Origin: Candidatus Opimibacter skivensis | Lineage (GTDB): Bacteria; Bacteroidota; Bacteroidia; Chitinophagales; Saprospiraceae | DNA: 64,000 bases | Direction of reading: 5' to 3' | NCBI GenBank assembly: GCA_016722045.1 | Contig: JADKGY010000001.1 | Coordinates: forward strand, 620,001 to 684,000 | Shown: positions 45,685-54,721 of the stretch, in pieces | How the letters are laid out: each line of letters begins with the position of its first letter | How positions within the stretch are numbered: position 1 is the stretch's first letter | Translations under genes and position numbers: made by a program | Notes under the pieces: generated by a model | What the model was told of the DNA's origin: nothing | Seen by the model: only the letters and a program-made list of their open reading frames with translations | The model's database searches: none

Positions 45685-46721
45685 TAATCTCTAATATAAG
45701 GATAGTCCTCCTGGACATAATTGTCCGTATATAATTCAGAAGCAGGAGGGAATTTTGAATCTTCTGCAAAAGCCTCCGCATCATCAATCTCCTTAAGAAT
45801 AGCTTTATCAATCGCCTCTAACTCCGAGATTTTCAGCAACTTATGTTCTTCAATATAGGCCTTCAGATGATCAATCGGATCCTTCTCCTTATAATTTTCT
45901 AATTCTTCGGCGGACCTGTATTTGGCAGGATCAGATACCGAATGCCCTCTGTAGCGGTATGTCTTGATTTCAAGTAAATAAGGCCCCTTGCCTGATCTTA
46001 CATAAGCAGCAGCTTCAGATAAGGCCTCATGGGTTTTCATCACATCCATGCCATCTACAGCAGAACTGGGCATCTCATAGGACAAGCCCAGTTTATACAT
46101 ATCGGTGACATTACTGCTCCTGGTCACAGAAGTCCCCATAGCATAAAAATTGTTCTCGCAGATGTACAGTACAGGCAACTTCCAGAGCATAGCCATATTG
46201 AAAGCTTCATGCAAAGCCCCTTGTCTGGCAGCGCCTTCTCCAAACATTGTAAGGCATATGTTGTCAGTGGATCTGTATTTCTCGGCAAATGCTATCCCGG
46301 TTCCGATAGGTATCTGAGCGCCTACGATTCCATTGCCGCCGAAATAATGATGTTCTTTAGAAAAGAAGTGCATCGAACCACCTTTTCCCTTGTTCACACC
46401 TGTTTCTTTACCGAATAGCTCAGCCATGCAAGCTTTACTCGTAACCCCTCTGGACAAAGCTATCCCATGCTGACGGTAGGCAGTTACAATTGGATCGGTG
46501 GGCCGGAGAGCTGTAGTAATGGCAGCGGCTATAGCCTCCTGTCCAATATATACATGCAGGAATCCCCTGATCTTATTGATGGAATACATCTTTAAGGCTC
46601 TTTCCTCAAATCGCCTGATTCTCAGCATGGTTTCATACCATTGATGATATGTACTGGTTTTCAGTCCATTGGAACTGCCGTTGGCAGCAAGAGTCGTCTT
46701 TTTTTCTTTAACCTGAGCCAT
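45684..46721 (-). CDS. pdhA: Pyruvate dehydrogenase E1 component, alpha subunit
   Basis: This 345-residue TPP-dependent subunit decarboxylates pyruvate for acetyl-CoA. It contains the substrate-channel motifs and the TPP region MFGEGAARQGALHEAFNMA, then CENNFYAMG, matching the GDG-x(n)-NN motif with Glu in place of Asp. The phosphorylation-loop-like RYRGHSVSDPAKYRS is intact. The beta subunit and E2 are not in the window. It diverges from recF across 54 bp. Confidence 0.93.
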   Translation of the reverse strand: MAQVKEKKTTLAANGSSNGLKTSTYHQWYETMLRIRRFEERALKMYSINKIRGFLHVYIGQEAIAAAITTALRPTDPIVTAYRQHGIALSRGVTSKACMAELFGKETGVNKGKGGSMHFFSKEHHYFGGNGIVGAQIPIGTGIAFAEKYRSTDNICLTMFGEGAARQGALHEAFNMAMLWKLPVLYICENNFYAMGTSVTRSSNVTDMYKLGLSYEMPSSAVDGMDVMKTHEALSEAAAYVRSGKGPYLLEIKTYRYRGHSVSDPAKYRSAEELENYKEKDPIDHLKAYIEEHKLLKISELEAIDKAILKEIDDAEAFAEDSKFPPASELYTDNYVQEDYPYIRD

Positions 46722-46775
46722 AAAAACTATATTAGCCGGATGGCGAAGATAAGGTTATCCGCTTAATGTCCTGCA

Positions 46776-47849
46776 ATGAAGCCAATGTTGATCCGAGAGG
46801 TCTCATTTACCAATTTCAAAAACTACTCAGATGTTCAATTCCGGTTCGGTCCGAAGTTCAATCTGATCCATGGTTTGAACGGAACAGGTAAAACGAATCT
46901 ACTGGATGGCTTATATTATCTCTGTGTAGGTAAAAGTTATTTCAATCCACATGACCAGAAAATAGTCCGGTACAATGAGTCCTTTTTTCGTCTTGAAGGT
47001 GATGTGATAAAAGACAAAACCAACCATAAAGTTATCATCAAGGTCAAACCCGGAATCCTCAAAGAGCTATCAGTAGATGGCGCAATACTGGAGCGCATAA
47101 GTTCTCATCTTGGATTCATGCCAGTCGTTTTTTCAGCACCGAAAGACATCGATCTCATATATGGATCCGGTATTTCACGTCGACGATATATCGATCATTT
47201 ACTTTGTCAGATTGATCAGGCCTATCTCCTGGCCTTAGTCACATTTAATCATCTTCTGCAGATGCGCAATGCTGCGTTGAAAGCAGGCTATAAAGATCTC
47301 AGGCGAATGATCAGTACTTATGATGAGCAGATGACACCTCTTGCAAATTTGATTTTTGAAAAAAGAAAATGGCTATCCGCATTTATTGAACCCATATTGA
47401 TTCAAACATATCTAACTCTTTCAGATAACAGAGAAAATGTGAGTCTATCCTATGAGTCAAGAATAAGTGAATATCCTTTTGATGTCCTGGCAGATATGAA
47501 TTGGGAGATGGATAAGAACACCATGAGAACAAATGCAGGAATTCACAAGGACGATTATCATCTTGAGATTAAGAATATGTCAGCAAAAGAATATGGCTCG
47601 CAAGGCCAGATTAAATCATTGATCTTCGCTCTACACCTTAGCAAATATAAGGTATTACGTGAGGAAATCGGGACCACGCCAATACTCATTCTTGATGATG
47701 TATTTGACAAACTCGATGAAAATCGACTTGCCCGGCTTATGGAAATATTGACAACGCCTGAATATGGACAAATCTTTTTATCTCATACGACAGGTAAAAG
47801 AGTAAGTGATTTTATATCTCCTGATCAGCTGAATGAAATCCAGATGTGA
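46776..47849 (+). CDS. recF: DNA replication and repair protein RecF
   Basis: This 357-residue SMC-like ATPase loads RecA on gapped DNA. It has the Walker A loop GLNGTGKT (33-40), the ABC signature in GSQGQIKSLIFALHL and the Walker B ILILDDVFDKLD. Met4 is an alternative start. It is followed by a GATGTGA heptamer array and then a DUF721 gene, a pairing often seen in Bacteroidota. Confidence 0.96.
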   Translation: MKPMLIREVSFTNFKNYSDVQFRFGPKFNLIHGLNGTGKTNLLDGLYYLCVGKSYFNPHDQKIVRYNESFFRLEGDVIKDKTNHKVIIKVKPGILKELSVDGAILERISSHLGFMPVVFSAPKDIDLIYGSGISRRRYIDHLLCQIDQAYLLALVTFNHLLQMRNAALKAGYKDLRRMISTYDEQMTPLANLIFEKRKWLSAFIEPILIQTYLTLSDNRENVSLSYESRISEYPFDVLADMNWEMDKNTMRTNAGIHKDDYHLEIKNMSAKEYGSQGQIKSLIFALHLSKYKVLREEIGTTPILILDDVFDKLDENRLARLMEILTTPEYGQIFLSHTTGKRVSDFISPDQLNEIQM

Positions 47850-47870
47850 TTTCGTAAATTGTAACCAAAG

Positions 47871-47922
47871 AGATGTGAGATGTGAGATGTGAGATGTGAG
47901 ATGTGAGATGTGAGATGTGAGT
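47871..47922. repeat. GATGTGA heptamer array
   Basis: About seven exact copies of the 7-mer AGATGTG/GATGTGA lie 22 bp after the recF stop. Confidence 0.97.
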
Positions 47923-47953
47923 AGTAAAGGTTCAAGCATACATGACAAATCCC

Positions 47954-47981
47954 AAATCTAAAATCTAAAATCCAAAATTTA
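47954..47981. repeat. AAATCTA heptamer array abutting the DUF721 start
   Basis: Four copies (AAATCTA twice, AAATCCA, AAATTTA) end at the base before the ATG context of the DUF721 gene at 47983, so the array occupies its entire ribosome-binding region. Confidence 0.85.
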
Positions 47982-47982
47982 A

Positions 47983-48273
47983 ATGAAGGGAGACAACAAC
48001 CGGCCATTAAAAGATTGGTTAAAAGTATTTGCACAATCACCTCAATTCAGAGCTCGTCTGTATCAGACAAGAATAGAAAAAATGTGGCTAGAATTGATGG
48101 GACCTGTCATCAATGGATACACAAGAAAAATTAAATTAGACGGACAGGTACTGATGCTTTATATTGATTCCGCACCCCTAAAAGCAGAATTGTCCACCAT
48201 GAAAGAGACAATCATAACATCAGTCAATCAACGCCTCGGAGAAAATTTCGTCAAAGAAGTACGGGTTCTTTGA
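47983..48273 (+). CDS. DUF721 (DciA-like) protein
   Basis: This 96-residue protein has the DUF721 pattern (W-x-x-LMGPVINGYT, LYIDSAPLKAELS and an N-terminal helix). DUF721 includes DciA, a replicative-helicase loader/partner in bacteria lacking DnaC. Proximity to recF fits a replication role. The basic N-terminus is compatible with DNA binding. Length is typical of the short form. Confidence 0.85.
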   Translation: MKGDNNRPLKDWLKVFAQSPQFRARLYQTRIEKMWLELMGPVINGYTRKIKLDGQVLMLYIDSAPLKAELSTMKETIITSVNQRLGENFVKEVRVL

Positions 48274-48326
48274 AAAAATAATTAGCACCTCCATTTTCTA
48301 ATTTATATATTCCTTTTTGCCTGTTC

Positions 48327-48378
48327 CCTATTGCCTATTGCCTAATTGCCTATTGCCTATTGCCTATTGCTTTATTGC
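48327..48378. repeat. CTATTGC heptamer array
   Basis: About six copies of CTATTGC, with one shorter variant, fill the convergent gap between the DUF721 gene and the second subtilase. Confidence 0.95.
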
Positions 48379-48386
48379 TTATCACC

Positions 48387-50054
48387 TTAAGTTTTCCCAT
48401 TCGGCCGTGCATACTCTGCAGGAGTCTTTCCTGCTTTTCTTTTTCCTTTCATCTGTGCAGCCATCTTCATCGCGGCAGGCATATCCACAGCACCTGATAC
48501 ACCCAATTGATCTGAAGATACCATGTCGTACGTCCCTGGTTGAATCACTTTGGCAGGTAACTTTCTTGCACTTCTGATAAGGACATCCTTTACTTGTTCG
48601 GCTGACAATTTCGGATATCTTGATCTGATCATTGCTGCTACACCGGTTACCACAGGAGAGGCCATACTCGTACCACTCGCATATTCATATTCGCCATTGG
48701 GTGTGGTGGAATAAATATAAACTCCCGGTGCAAAGACATCAACATTCTTCTTCCCATAATTTGAAAATTCAGCTATGGATTGCTCTCCACCTTCAGGGGA
48801 TAATGCTCCAACATTCACAAGATTCTTTGCTTTTCTGGGTCCGAAAAGACTCTTTTTGGCATACGTATCGTTTGGAAAACTCGACGTCGCATCAACATCA
48901 GTACTTTCATTGCCTGCACCAGCCACGAGTAATACATCATGTTTTGCAGCATATTTGAAAGCATTGTCAACAAGAAATTTTTCAGGAGAGTATCCTTTTC
49001 CAAAACTCATATTGATCACCTCAGCTCCATTGTCGACAGCATACCTGATAGCATTAGCCACATCTTTATCCCTTTCATCTCCATCAGGGACGACCTTCAA
49101 CGCCATCAACGAAACATTATCCGCTATTCCATCTATTCCGATTCCATTATTACGTTCTGCACCGATTATCCCCGAAACATGTGTACCATGAAATGAGAAA
49201 TCACCTCCGACGATATTATTACCATAGTACCTGTTTGCAAAATCAGTATAGGTATCACCGATGATCGTACGTGCATTGTAGTCAGGGTTGTACATGAAGT
49301 TGATATTATCTTCGTCCTTCTCCTTCTGAGATTTAAATTCTTCAGTAGCTACATCAATCAACCAATCGATACTTTTTACTTCCATGCCCTGATCCTCTAC
49401 ATTATGGATGATTTTTGCTGCTGTCTGGACATCTTCATTTGACGAATTTTCCAGCTTTTCAAGATTAAGTGTGTCGCCATGCAATTCGTCTTTGGCCGCG
49501 TTGAGTGATTTTAAAACAATCGTTTCCATTTGCGTTACCTTGTCAATATCCGCATTGGCATTAGCAAGTTTTGTTTCAACGATTGATCTCATTTCAACAA
49601 ATTGATCAAATTCTTTTTTCTTTTTTCCTTTCAAATGCAATGTATCAGCATGCGCCCACATGCCTCTTTCCTTTCCATAAATTCTCGTGACTTCCAACGC
49701 CTCTTTGATCACGCTCTTACCGTCCGGACCACCCAGGAAATTCCATCCCGAAATATCATCCACATATCCATTACCATCGTCATCTTTATGATTGCCCGCT
49801 ATTTCTCCCGGGTTTATCCAGATATTATCTTTCAGATCAGGATGCTGAATGTCAACACCACAATCAATAACAGCTACAATTACTTTTCTTGATTTTCCGG
49901 GGGTCTGGGTTGCATACCAGTCGGCAGAACCTATGCCTGTGGGAAAATGGCTATCAGCACCTTGTTGATGCCAGTCCTTCATTTCTTCCTGGGCCATCAA
50001 TGGCGATAAAAGGAGGATAACGGATAAAAAGAAGAAGACACTCTTGATTTGCAT
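48387..50054 (-). CDS. Secreted S8 subtilisin-like serine peptidase
   Basis: This 555-residue protein has a signal peptide (to about residue 21, LMAQ), then directly a subtilase domain without a visible I9 propeptide. Catalytic residues are Asp64 (VIDCGVDIQHPD), His289 (FHGTHVSG), oxyanion Asn382 (AGNES) and Ser463 (GTSMASP). Between Asp and His there is a Lys/Glu-rich insertion of about 170 residues (about 105-275), predicted mostly helical, which is not part of the standard fold. There is no T9SS tail, so it is periplasmic or outer-membrane associated. Minus-strand promoter motifs are weak. Confidence 0.9.
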   Translation of the reverse strand: MQIKSVFFFLSVILLLSPLMAQEEMKDWHQQGADSHFPTGIGSADWYATQTPGKSRKVIVAVIDCGVDIQHPDLKDNIWINPGEIAGNHKDDDGNGYVDDISGWNFLGGPDGKSVIKEALEVTRIYGKERGMWAHADTLHLKGKKKKEFDQFVEMRSIVETKLANANADIDKVTQMETIVLKSLNAAKDELHGDTLNLEKLENSSNEDVQTAAKIIHNVEDQGMEVKSIDWLIDVATEEFKSQKEKDEDNINFMYNPDYNARTIIGDTYTDFANRYYGNNIVGGDFSFHGTHVSGIIGAERNNGIGIDGIADNVSLMALKVVPDGDERDKDVANAIRYAVDNGAEVINMSFGKGYSPEKFLVDNAFKYAAKHDVLLVAGAGNESTDVDATSSFPNDTYAKKSLFGPRKAKNLVNVGALSPEGGEQSIAEFSNYGKKNVDVFAPGVYIYSTTPNGEYEYASGTSMASPVVTGVAAMIRSRYPKLSAEQVKDVLIRSARKLPAKVIQPGTYDMVSSDQLGVSGAVDMPAAMKMAAQMKGKRKAGKTPAEYARPNGKT

Positions 50055-50280
50055 TTGACCTGTGTTTAACTAATTAAGTCTATACTAAAGACTTGCAATA
50101 ATAGTTTATTGTCTAAAACGAAATTATTATTTTGGATGAATCAGTATATATGATTGACAATATCCGTTCATTTAGCCTTCTATCATTGCAATACAACAAC
50201 TTCCAACGATTGGGGTTGTATATCTTTGATCACACCCTTCACCACGGTCCTTTGGTTTCTATTAACAAAACAGGAAATAG

Positions 50281-51162
50281 TTGAGATTAATACTTTTACA
50301 AATTGTACTCATGATGATCTGGTTCCATTGCACTTCTGCATGGGCACAAGGTGATATAAGTATAGTCGCAGGTATCTCCAACTACCAGGGCGAGCTGGCA
50401 TCCTACAGCACAGCCAATGGCTTTAAAGCTAAAATAGGACCTGTCTTAGGCATTCACGCCGGCTATGAAATGAGCAGCAGATTTCAGTTGAGAAGCGATC
50501 TTTTGTACCTGCGATTATCTGGCGATGATTTGTTAAACGAACGCGAGATCACGAGGTCCAGAAACCTCAATTTTTTTTCTCCGGTCATTCAGCTTGCAGG
50601 TGGAATGGATTGGAATATATTAGGCTTCAGTCAAAAAAGTACAAAATCATTTTCGCCTTATGTGTCAATAGGCGCAAGTATTTTTTATATGAATCCCATG
50701 ACAACATACGAAGGAAAAAAAGTTGCTCTCCACCCATTAGGAACAGAAGGCCAATATCTATCGGATTATCCCGATCAGAAACCTTATAGTCTTTTTCAGC
50801 CCTCCATTCAAATAGGGGGTGGTCTCAAATTATTCACCTCAGGCAAAATGATCATCGCCCTTGAGACAATGATGTCGTACACCTTCACTGATTATATTGA
50901 TGACGTCAGTACAATTTATATCTCGTATGATGAATTACTTGCTAAATCCGGGCCTTTGACAGCAGCTTTGGCCAACCGTCAGGGAGAATATCTTAATTCG
51001 GAGCCCGTCGTTGTTTCCACGGGCACAAAACGCGGAAACAGTGCAACAAATGATTTTTTCGGGACGATCACAATACGCCTTGGCATCCCGATAGAAATCA
51101 CTTCGAATCAGTTTAAAGTGAGACACAAGAATGGAAAAACGATACATTGTCCTAAATTCTGA
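50281..51162 (+). CDS. Outer-membrane beta-barrel hypothetical protein
   Basis: This 293-residue protein starts at TTG (50281) if the full signal peptide is used, RLILLQIVLMMIWFHCTSAWAQG; the ATGs at 50311/50314 would leave a very short one. The mature part alternates hydrophobic and polar residues (SIVAGISNYQGELASY, LGIHAGYEMSSRFQLRSDLLYLR) as in porin-family barrels, and resembles OmpW/PorT-like outer-membrane proteins of this phylum. Function is unknown. It ends 21 bp before recQ. Confidence 0.72.
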   Translation: MRLILLQIVLMMIWFHCTSAWAQGDISIVAGISNYQGELASYSTANGFKAKIGPVLGIHAGYEMSSRFQLRSDLLYLRLSGDDLLNEREITRSRNLNFFSPVIQLAGGMDWNILGFSQKSTKSFSPYVSIGASIFYMNPMTTYEGKKVALHPLGTEGQYLSDYPDQKPYSLFQPSIQIGGGLKLFTSGKMIIALETMMSYTFTDYIDDVSTIYISYDELLAKSGPLTAALANRQGEYLNSEPVVVSTGTKRGNSATNDFFGTITIRLGIPIEITSNQFKVRHKNGKTIHCPKF

Positions 51163-51183
51163 TTAAAGTATTTTCACACCAGT

Positions 51184-52908
51184 TTGATCACGCCGCTTCA
51201 CATATTGAAACAATACTGGGGTTTTGCAGACTTCAGGCCGCTTCAAAAAGACATAATTGATCAGGTAATACTGAAAAAGGATGTGCTGGCCCTTCTTCCT
51301 ACAGGAGGTGGTAAATCATTATGTTACCAGGTCCCGGCTTTGTGCACGGACGGCGTGACCATTGTCATTTCACCACTCATTGCCTTGATGAAAGATCAGG
51401 TAGCCCGCCTGAAGAAATTGAAAATTCCATGTGATGCTATTTATTCCGGTATGAGTAGTAGGGACATTGACCGTATCCTGGACAATGCACGATTTGGAAA
51501 GACAAAGCTTTTATATGTTTCCCCTGAACGGCTGAAAACAGAAATTTTTATTGCGCGTGTGAAAGCCATGAACGTAAGCTTGATTGCGGTAGATGAAGCG
51601 CATTGTATTTCCCAATGGGGCCATGATTTCAGACCATCCTATCTTGAGATTGGTGAATTGCGAAAGTTGCTTCCCGGTATTCCATTACTTGCACTGACAG
51701 CGACTGCAACAAGCGAAGTAACACAGGAAATCATCGAGCGCCTTGACTTGAAAGATGTGGTCATCATCAGGGATAGTTTTGCACGGCCAAATCTTCATTA
51801 CCACGTCATTCCACGTGAAGATCAGCTGCCCTATATTGAGAGATTGCTTCTCAAAAGTTCTGGCTCCGCTATCATTTACGTCCGACATCGTCGACTGTGT
51901 CGTGAATTATCAGATTGGCTTCAAACCAAAGGCATTAAATCGGGTGCATATCATGGCGGAATGGATATGCAGGACAGAGATTCTATACAAGAGAGCTGGA
52001 TCAATAACAAGACAAAAGTGATTGTGGCTACGAATGCTTTTGGAATGGGTGTAGATAAAAGTGATGTTCGGATGGTGATCCATTTTGATTTGCCGCCGGG
52101 AATTGAAGAATACTACCAGGAAGCAGGTAGGGCAGGCAGGGATGGGCAGGAAGCTTATTGTATCATTGTAGTGAAACCTTCGAGTACAAAAAACCTGGTA
52201 CAGAAAGTTGAAAGCAGTTTTCCGGATATCACCGAACTTCGAAGAGTCTATAAATCAGTTCATATCTATCTTGACCTCGCTGTAGGCTCGGGTAAAGATG
52301 AAACATTTGATTTTGATTTTCCTTCATTCATTTCAAGATTTGGATATAAAAGCGCGGAAGTTTATCAGGCACTTGATATCATAGCTAAGGATGGCTGGTT
52401 TGTGATAGATGAATCTGCTATGCGGGGCAGTACTGCACAAATACTTACCGATGCAGAAACATTATACAATAATCAGATCGCTGATACGCAAGTGGACCTG
52501 CTGACAAAAGCATTGCTGAGAGGATACGAAGGTCTTTGGTCTTCAGATGTTCACATACAGGAAGGAAGGCTTGCCCGTTTTCTAAATTGGAACGAAAATG
52601 AAGTAATAAAACAATTAGCACAGCTGCACACCTTAGGCCTGATTCGATATATGCGATCTCAAAGTAAAAATCAGATTACTTTACTACATGAACGTGTACC
52701 TGAACAAAACTTTACGATCGACATGAAATCTTACATGTTTCGGAAAGAGAAAGCTCTAGCACGTATGAATGCAATGGTGGCCTATCTGGGCGAAGATGTT
52801 CAATGCAGAGAAATGTTCATTCGGAACTATTTTGGCGAAAATCAAACAGAACCCTGCGGACATTGCGATCGTTGCAGACAAAAGAAAAACAAAATCATCA
52901 TGGGGTGA
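51184..52908 (+). CDS. recQ: ATP-dependent DNA helicase RecQ, frameshifted
   Basis: This 574-residue frame starts at TTG. It has the Walker A PTGGGKS, the DEAH box VDEAHCISQWGHDFRPSY, motifs IV-VI ending with QEAGRAGRDG, and the zinc-binding cysteines (DVQCREMF, then CGHCDRC). It stops at 52908 just after the zinc cluster, while the expected C-terminal region continues in the +1 frame to 53071. An extra A in the run at 52885-52889 explains this. The helicase core is intact, so a truncated product might still act; the RQC-like end would be lost. Confidence 0.88.
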   Translation: MITPLHILKQYWGFADFRPLQKDIIDQVILKKDVLALLPTGGGKSLCYQVPALCTDGVTIVISPLIALMKDQVARLKKLKIPCDAIYSGMSSRDIDRILDNARFGKTKLLYVSPERLKTEIFIARVKAMNVSLIAVDEAHCISQWGHDFRPSYLEIGELRKLLPGIPLLALTATATSEVTQEIIERLDLKDVVIIRDSFARPNLHYHVIPREDQLPYIERLLLKSSGSAIIYVRHRRLCRELSDWLQTKGIKSGAYHGGMDMQDRDSIQESWINNKTKVIVATNAFGMGVDKSDVRMVIHFDLPPGIEEYYQEAGRAGRDGQEAYCIIVVKPSSTKNLVQKVESSFPDITELRRVYKSVHIYLDLAVGSGKDETFDFDFPSFISRFGYKSAEVYQALDIIAKDGWFVIDESAMRGSTAQILTDAETLYNNQIADTQVDLLTKALLRGYEGLWSSDVHIQEGRLARFLNWNENEVIKQLAQLHTLGLIRYMRSQSKNQITLLHERVPEQNFTIDMKSYMFRKEKALARMNAMVAYLGEDVQCREMFIRNYFGENQTEPCGHCDRCRQKKNKIIMG

Positions 52909-53071
52909 AATGATCGACCAGACATTAAAAGAACATGATGGTATCACTGTAAAAGATTTTCTTGCTCAATATCAAATCGAGCAGCAGGTGAATATCAAAA
53001 AAGAACTCAGGCAATTGGCTGACGAAAACAAAATCAGGATCATCGAAGATAAAATCTACAGAAGAAAATAA
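52769..53071 (+). CDS. recQ: RecQ C-terminal fragment in the +1 frame
   Basis: Only the part from about 52880 is meaningful: GEMIDQTLKEHDGITVKDFL to KIRIIEDKIYRRK continues RecQ. The 5' part overlaps the zinc-finger coding region of the other frame and is a shadow. With one A removed from AAAAA at 52885-52889, the two parts join to about 628 residues, a normal RecQ length for the phylum. It lies 3 bp before the glycosyltransferase gene. Confidence 0.75.
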   Translation: MQWWPIWAKMFNAEKCSFGTILAKIKQNPADIAIVADKRKTKSSWGEMIDQTLKEHDGITVKDFLAQYQIEQQVNIKKELRQLADENKIRIIEDKIYRRK

Positions 53072-53074
53072 TAC

Positions 53075-54187
53075 ATGCTCAACAACAAACGCATCATACT
53101 CACAGTAACGAATGATCTGACGCATGACAGGCGAATGTTTCGCATCTGTAGTTCACTCTCGGAGGCAGGTGCAGAGGTCATCCTTATCGGCCGGAGATGG
53201 AAAGATTCTAAATCATTTTCGCCACCCGGATTCAAAGGTGTACGACTGAAATGTATATTCAATAAGGGGCCTCTGTTCTATATTGAATACAATAAAAGAT
53301 TATTCTTCCACCTGGTCACACACAAGTATGATGTCGTATGCGCCTGTGACCTTGATACAGCTCTCTCTGTTCGATGGGCTTCGTTTTTTAATGCCGGAAA
53401 AACGGTATATGATGCACACGAATTTTTTACAGAAGTACCCGAACTCACGGGGCGTCCGGCTATAAAAAGAATCTGGGAATGGATAGGTCGGGCTACAATT
53501 CCTCACTTTAACCTGCGCTACACGGTCGGCAATGAATTAGCATCCTTGATGCGAAAAAAATACAGCGTTGACTTTCAGGTGATCAGAAACATCGCCCCGC
53601 ACCAGGGAAAACAGGTTGAAAACATTCCAATTGAAAATCGAAAAAAAATTCTTCTTTACCAGGGCGCGTTGAACGTCGGCCGCGGACTAGAAGATTGCAT
53701 TAAATCAATTTCAATGTTACCTGAATGGGAGTTCTGGTTGGCCGGAGAAGGTGATATTACTGACCAGCTCAAAGATTTGACTGAGAAACTCAACCTTAAG
53801 CAACAAATAAAATTCCTCGGGTGGGTTCATCCTGACAACCTGCCAGGATTAATGAACCAGGCAAAACTGGGCATCAACATGCGTGAGACAGGTAGTCTCA
53901 ATGATTTCTATTCTTTACCAAATAAATTCTTTGATTGTATCCATGCAGGCCTGCCTTCCATCAACATGAATTATCCGGAGTATAAAACGGTGAACGATAA
54001 ATATCCGTGCTCGATACTGATTGATGAAGTCTCGCCCGAAAGTATAGTCAATACAATACAGCATATCGATCAACATCCGGAAGAATTGATTCGTATGTCA
54101 AAAGCATGCATCGATGCAGCAAAAGAATTCACCTGGGAAAAAGAATCAGCAAAACTTGTGAAGTTGTATGAAAATCTACTAGACTAA
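53075..54187 (+). CDS. Glycosyltransferase (GT4-like)
   Basis: This 370-residue protein has two Rossmann-like halves. The N-terminal half starts ILTVTNDLTHDRRMFRICSSL (acceptor domain), and the C-terminal half has YQGALNVGRGLED and LAGEGDIT, as in GT4 enzymes, which use NDP-sugars for cell-surface glycan synthesis. The C-terminal ExxxxxxxE-type motif is not convincing here. It starts 3 bp after the RecQ end and may be co-transcribed. Sugar and acceptor are unknown. Confidence 0.8.
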   Translation: MLNNKRIILTVTNDLTHDRRMFRICSSLSEAGAEVILIGRRWKDSKSFSPPGFKGVRLKCIFNKGPLFYIEYNKRLFFHLVTHKYDVVCACDLDTALSVRWASFFNAGKTVYDAHEFFTEVPELTGRPAIKRIWEWIGRATIPHFNLRYTVGNELASLMRKKYSVDFQVIRNIAPHQGKQVENIPIENRKKILLYQGALNVGRGLEDCIKSISMLPEWEFWLAGEGDITDQLKDLTEKLNLKQQIKFLGWVHPDNLPGLMNQAKLGINMRETGSLNDFYSLPNKFFDCIHAGLPSINMNYPEYKTVNDKYPCSILIDEVSPESIVNTIQHIDQHPEELIRMSKACIDAAKEFTWEKESAKLVKLYENLLD

Positions 54188-54192
54188 ACCGC

Positions 54193-54265
54193 TGACGTTC
54201 GAGTGTCTCTGACCTCGAACCTGTTGTAAGTACCTTGGTTCGAGGTCAGAGACACTCGAACGTCA
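54193..54265. terminator. 29-bp perfect stem inverted repeat
   Basis: Arms 54193-54221 and 54237-54265 pair perfectly over 29 bp with a 15-nt loop. It begins 6 bp after the glycosyltransferase stop, in the convergent gap to the oligopeptidase, and a T6 run follows on the plus strand. Confidence 0.8.
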
Positions 54266-54282
54266 TTAGTTTATTTTTTCTC

Positions 54283-54306
54283 ACATTATCACATTATCAC
54301 ATTATC
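54283..54306. repeat. ACATTATC octamer array
   Basis: Three exact 8-mers end at the oligopeptidase 3' end. Confidence 0.9.
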
Positions 54307-54307
54307 A

Positions 54308-54721
54308 CTATCCCTTCAAATCCTTATCCAGTTTACCTGCAAGATCCAAAAGAAATGTATACTCCAGTGCCGTCTCTTTAAATTGTTTGAACCTTCCTGA
54401 TGCACCACCATGCCCGGCTTCCATATTCGTTGATAACATTAGCGGATTCTTATCAGTCTTCATATCTCTAAGCTTTGCAACCCATTTAGCAGGCTCAAAA
54501 TATTGAACCTGTGAGTCATGCAGTCCTGTGACAACCAACATAGGAGGATAATTTTTAGCTTCTACATTATCGTAAGGCGAATAACTCATCATGTAATCAT
54601 ATGATTCTTTCTCCTTTGGATTCCCCCATTCATCAAATTCACCTGTCGTCAACGGAATACTTTCATCCAGCATAGTGGTCACTACGTCAACAAAGGCACA
54701 GCTGCGATGATACCTCCCCAC
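54308..54721 (-). CDS. ptrB: Oligopeptidase B-type peptidase, C-terminal fragment
   Basis: This 137-residue segment reads [24 protein letters not shown], then [15 protein letters not shown] and [14 protein letters not shown]. These supply the Asp and His of the S9A catalytic triad, while the Ser lies in the other frame upstream. Its own ATG context (MGRYHRS) is not real; coding starts in this frame near 54700. It is the continuation of the 54682-56487 gene. Confidence 0.85.
   Translation of the reverse strand: MGRYHRSCAFVDVVTTMLDESIPLTTGEFDEWGNPKEKESYDYMMSYSPYDNVEAKNYPPMLVVTGLHDSQVQYFEPAKWVAKLRDMKTDKNPLMLSTNMEAGHGGASGRFKQFKETALEYTFLLDLAGKLDKDLKG

Noticed and set aside
17821..48378. Tandem arrays as possible CRISPR arrays
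   Set aside because: The units are 7-9 bp and contiguous, with no spacers and no cas genes.
52880..52895. Programmed frameshift in recQ
   Set aside because: The downstream part lies in the +1 frame, while AAAAAC-type slippage gives -1. A single-base indel is simpler.
54193..54265. Insertion sequence ends
   Set aside because: The inverted repeat encloses only a 15-nt loop, with no transposase, and no target-site duplication could be recognised.
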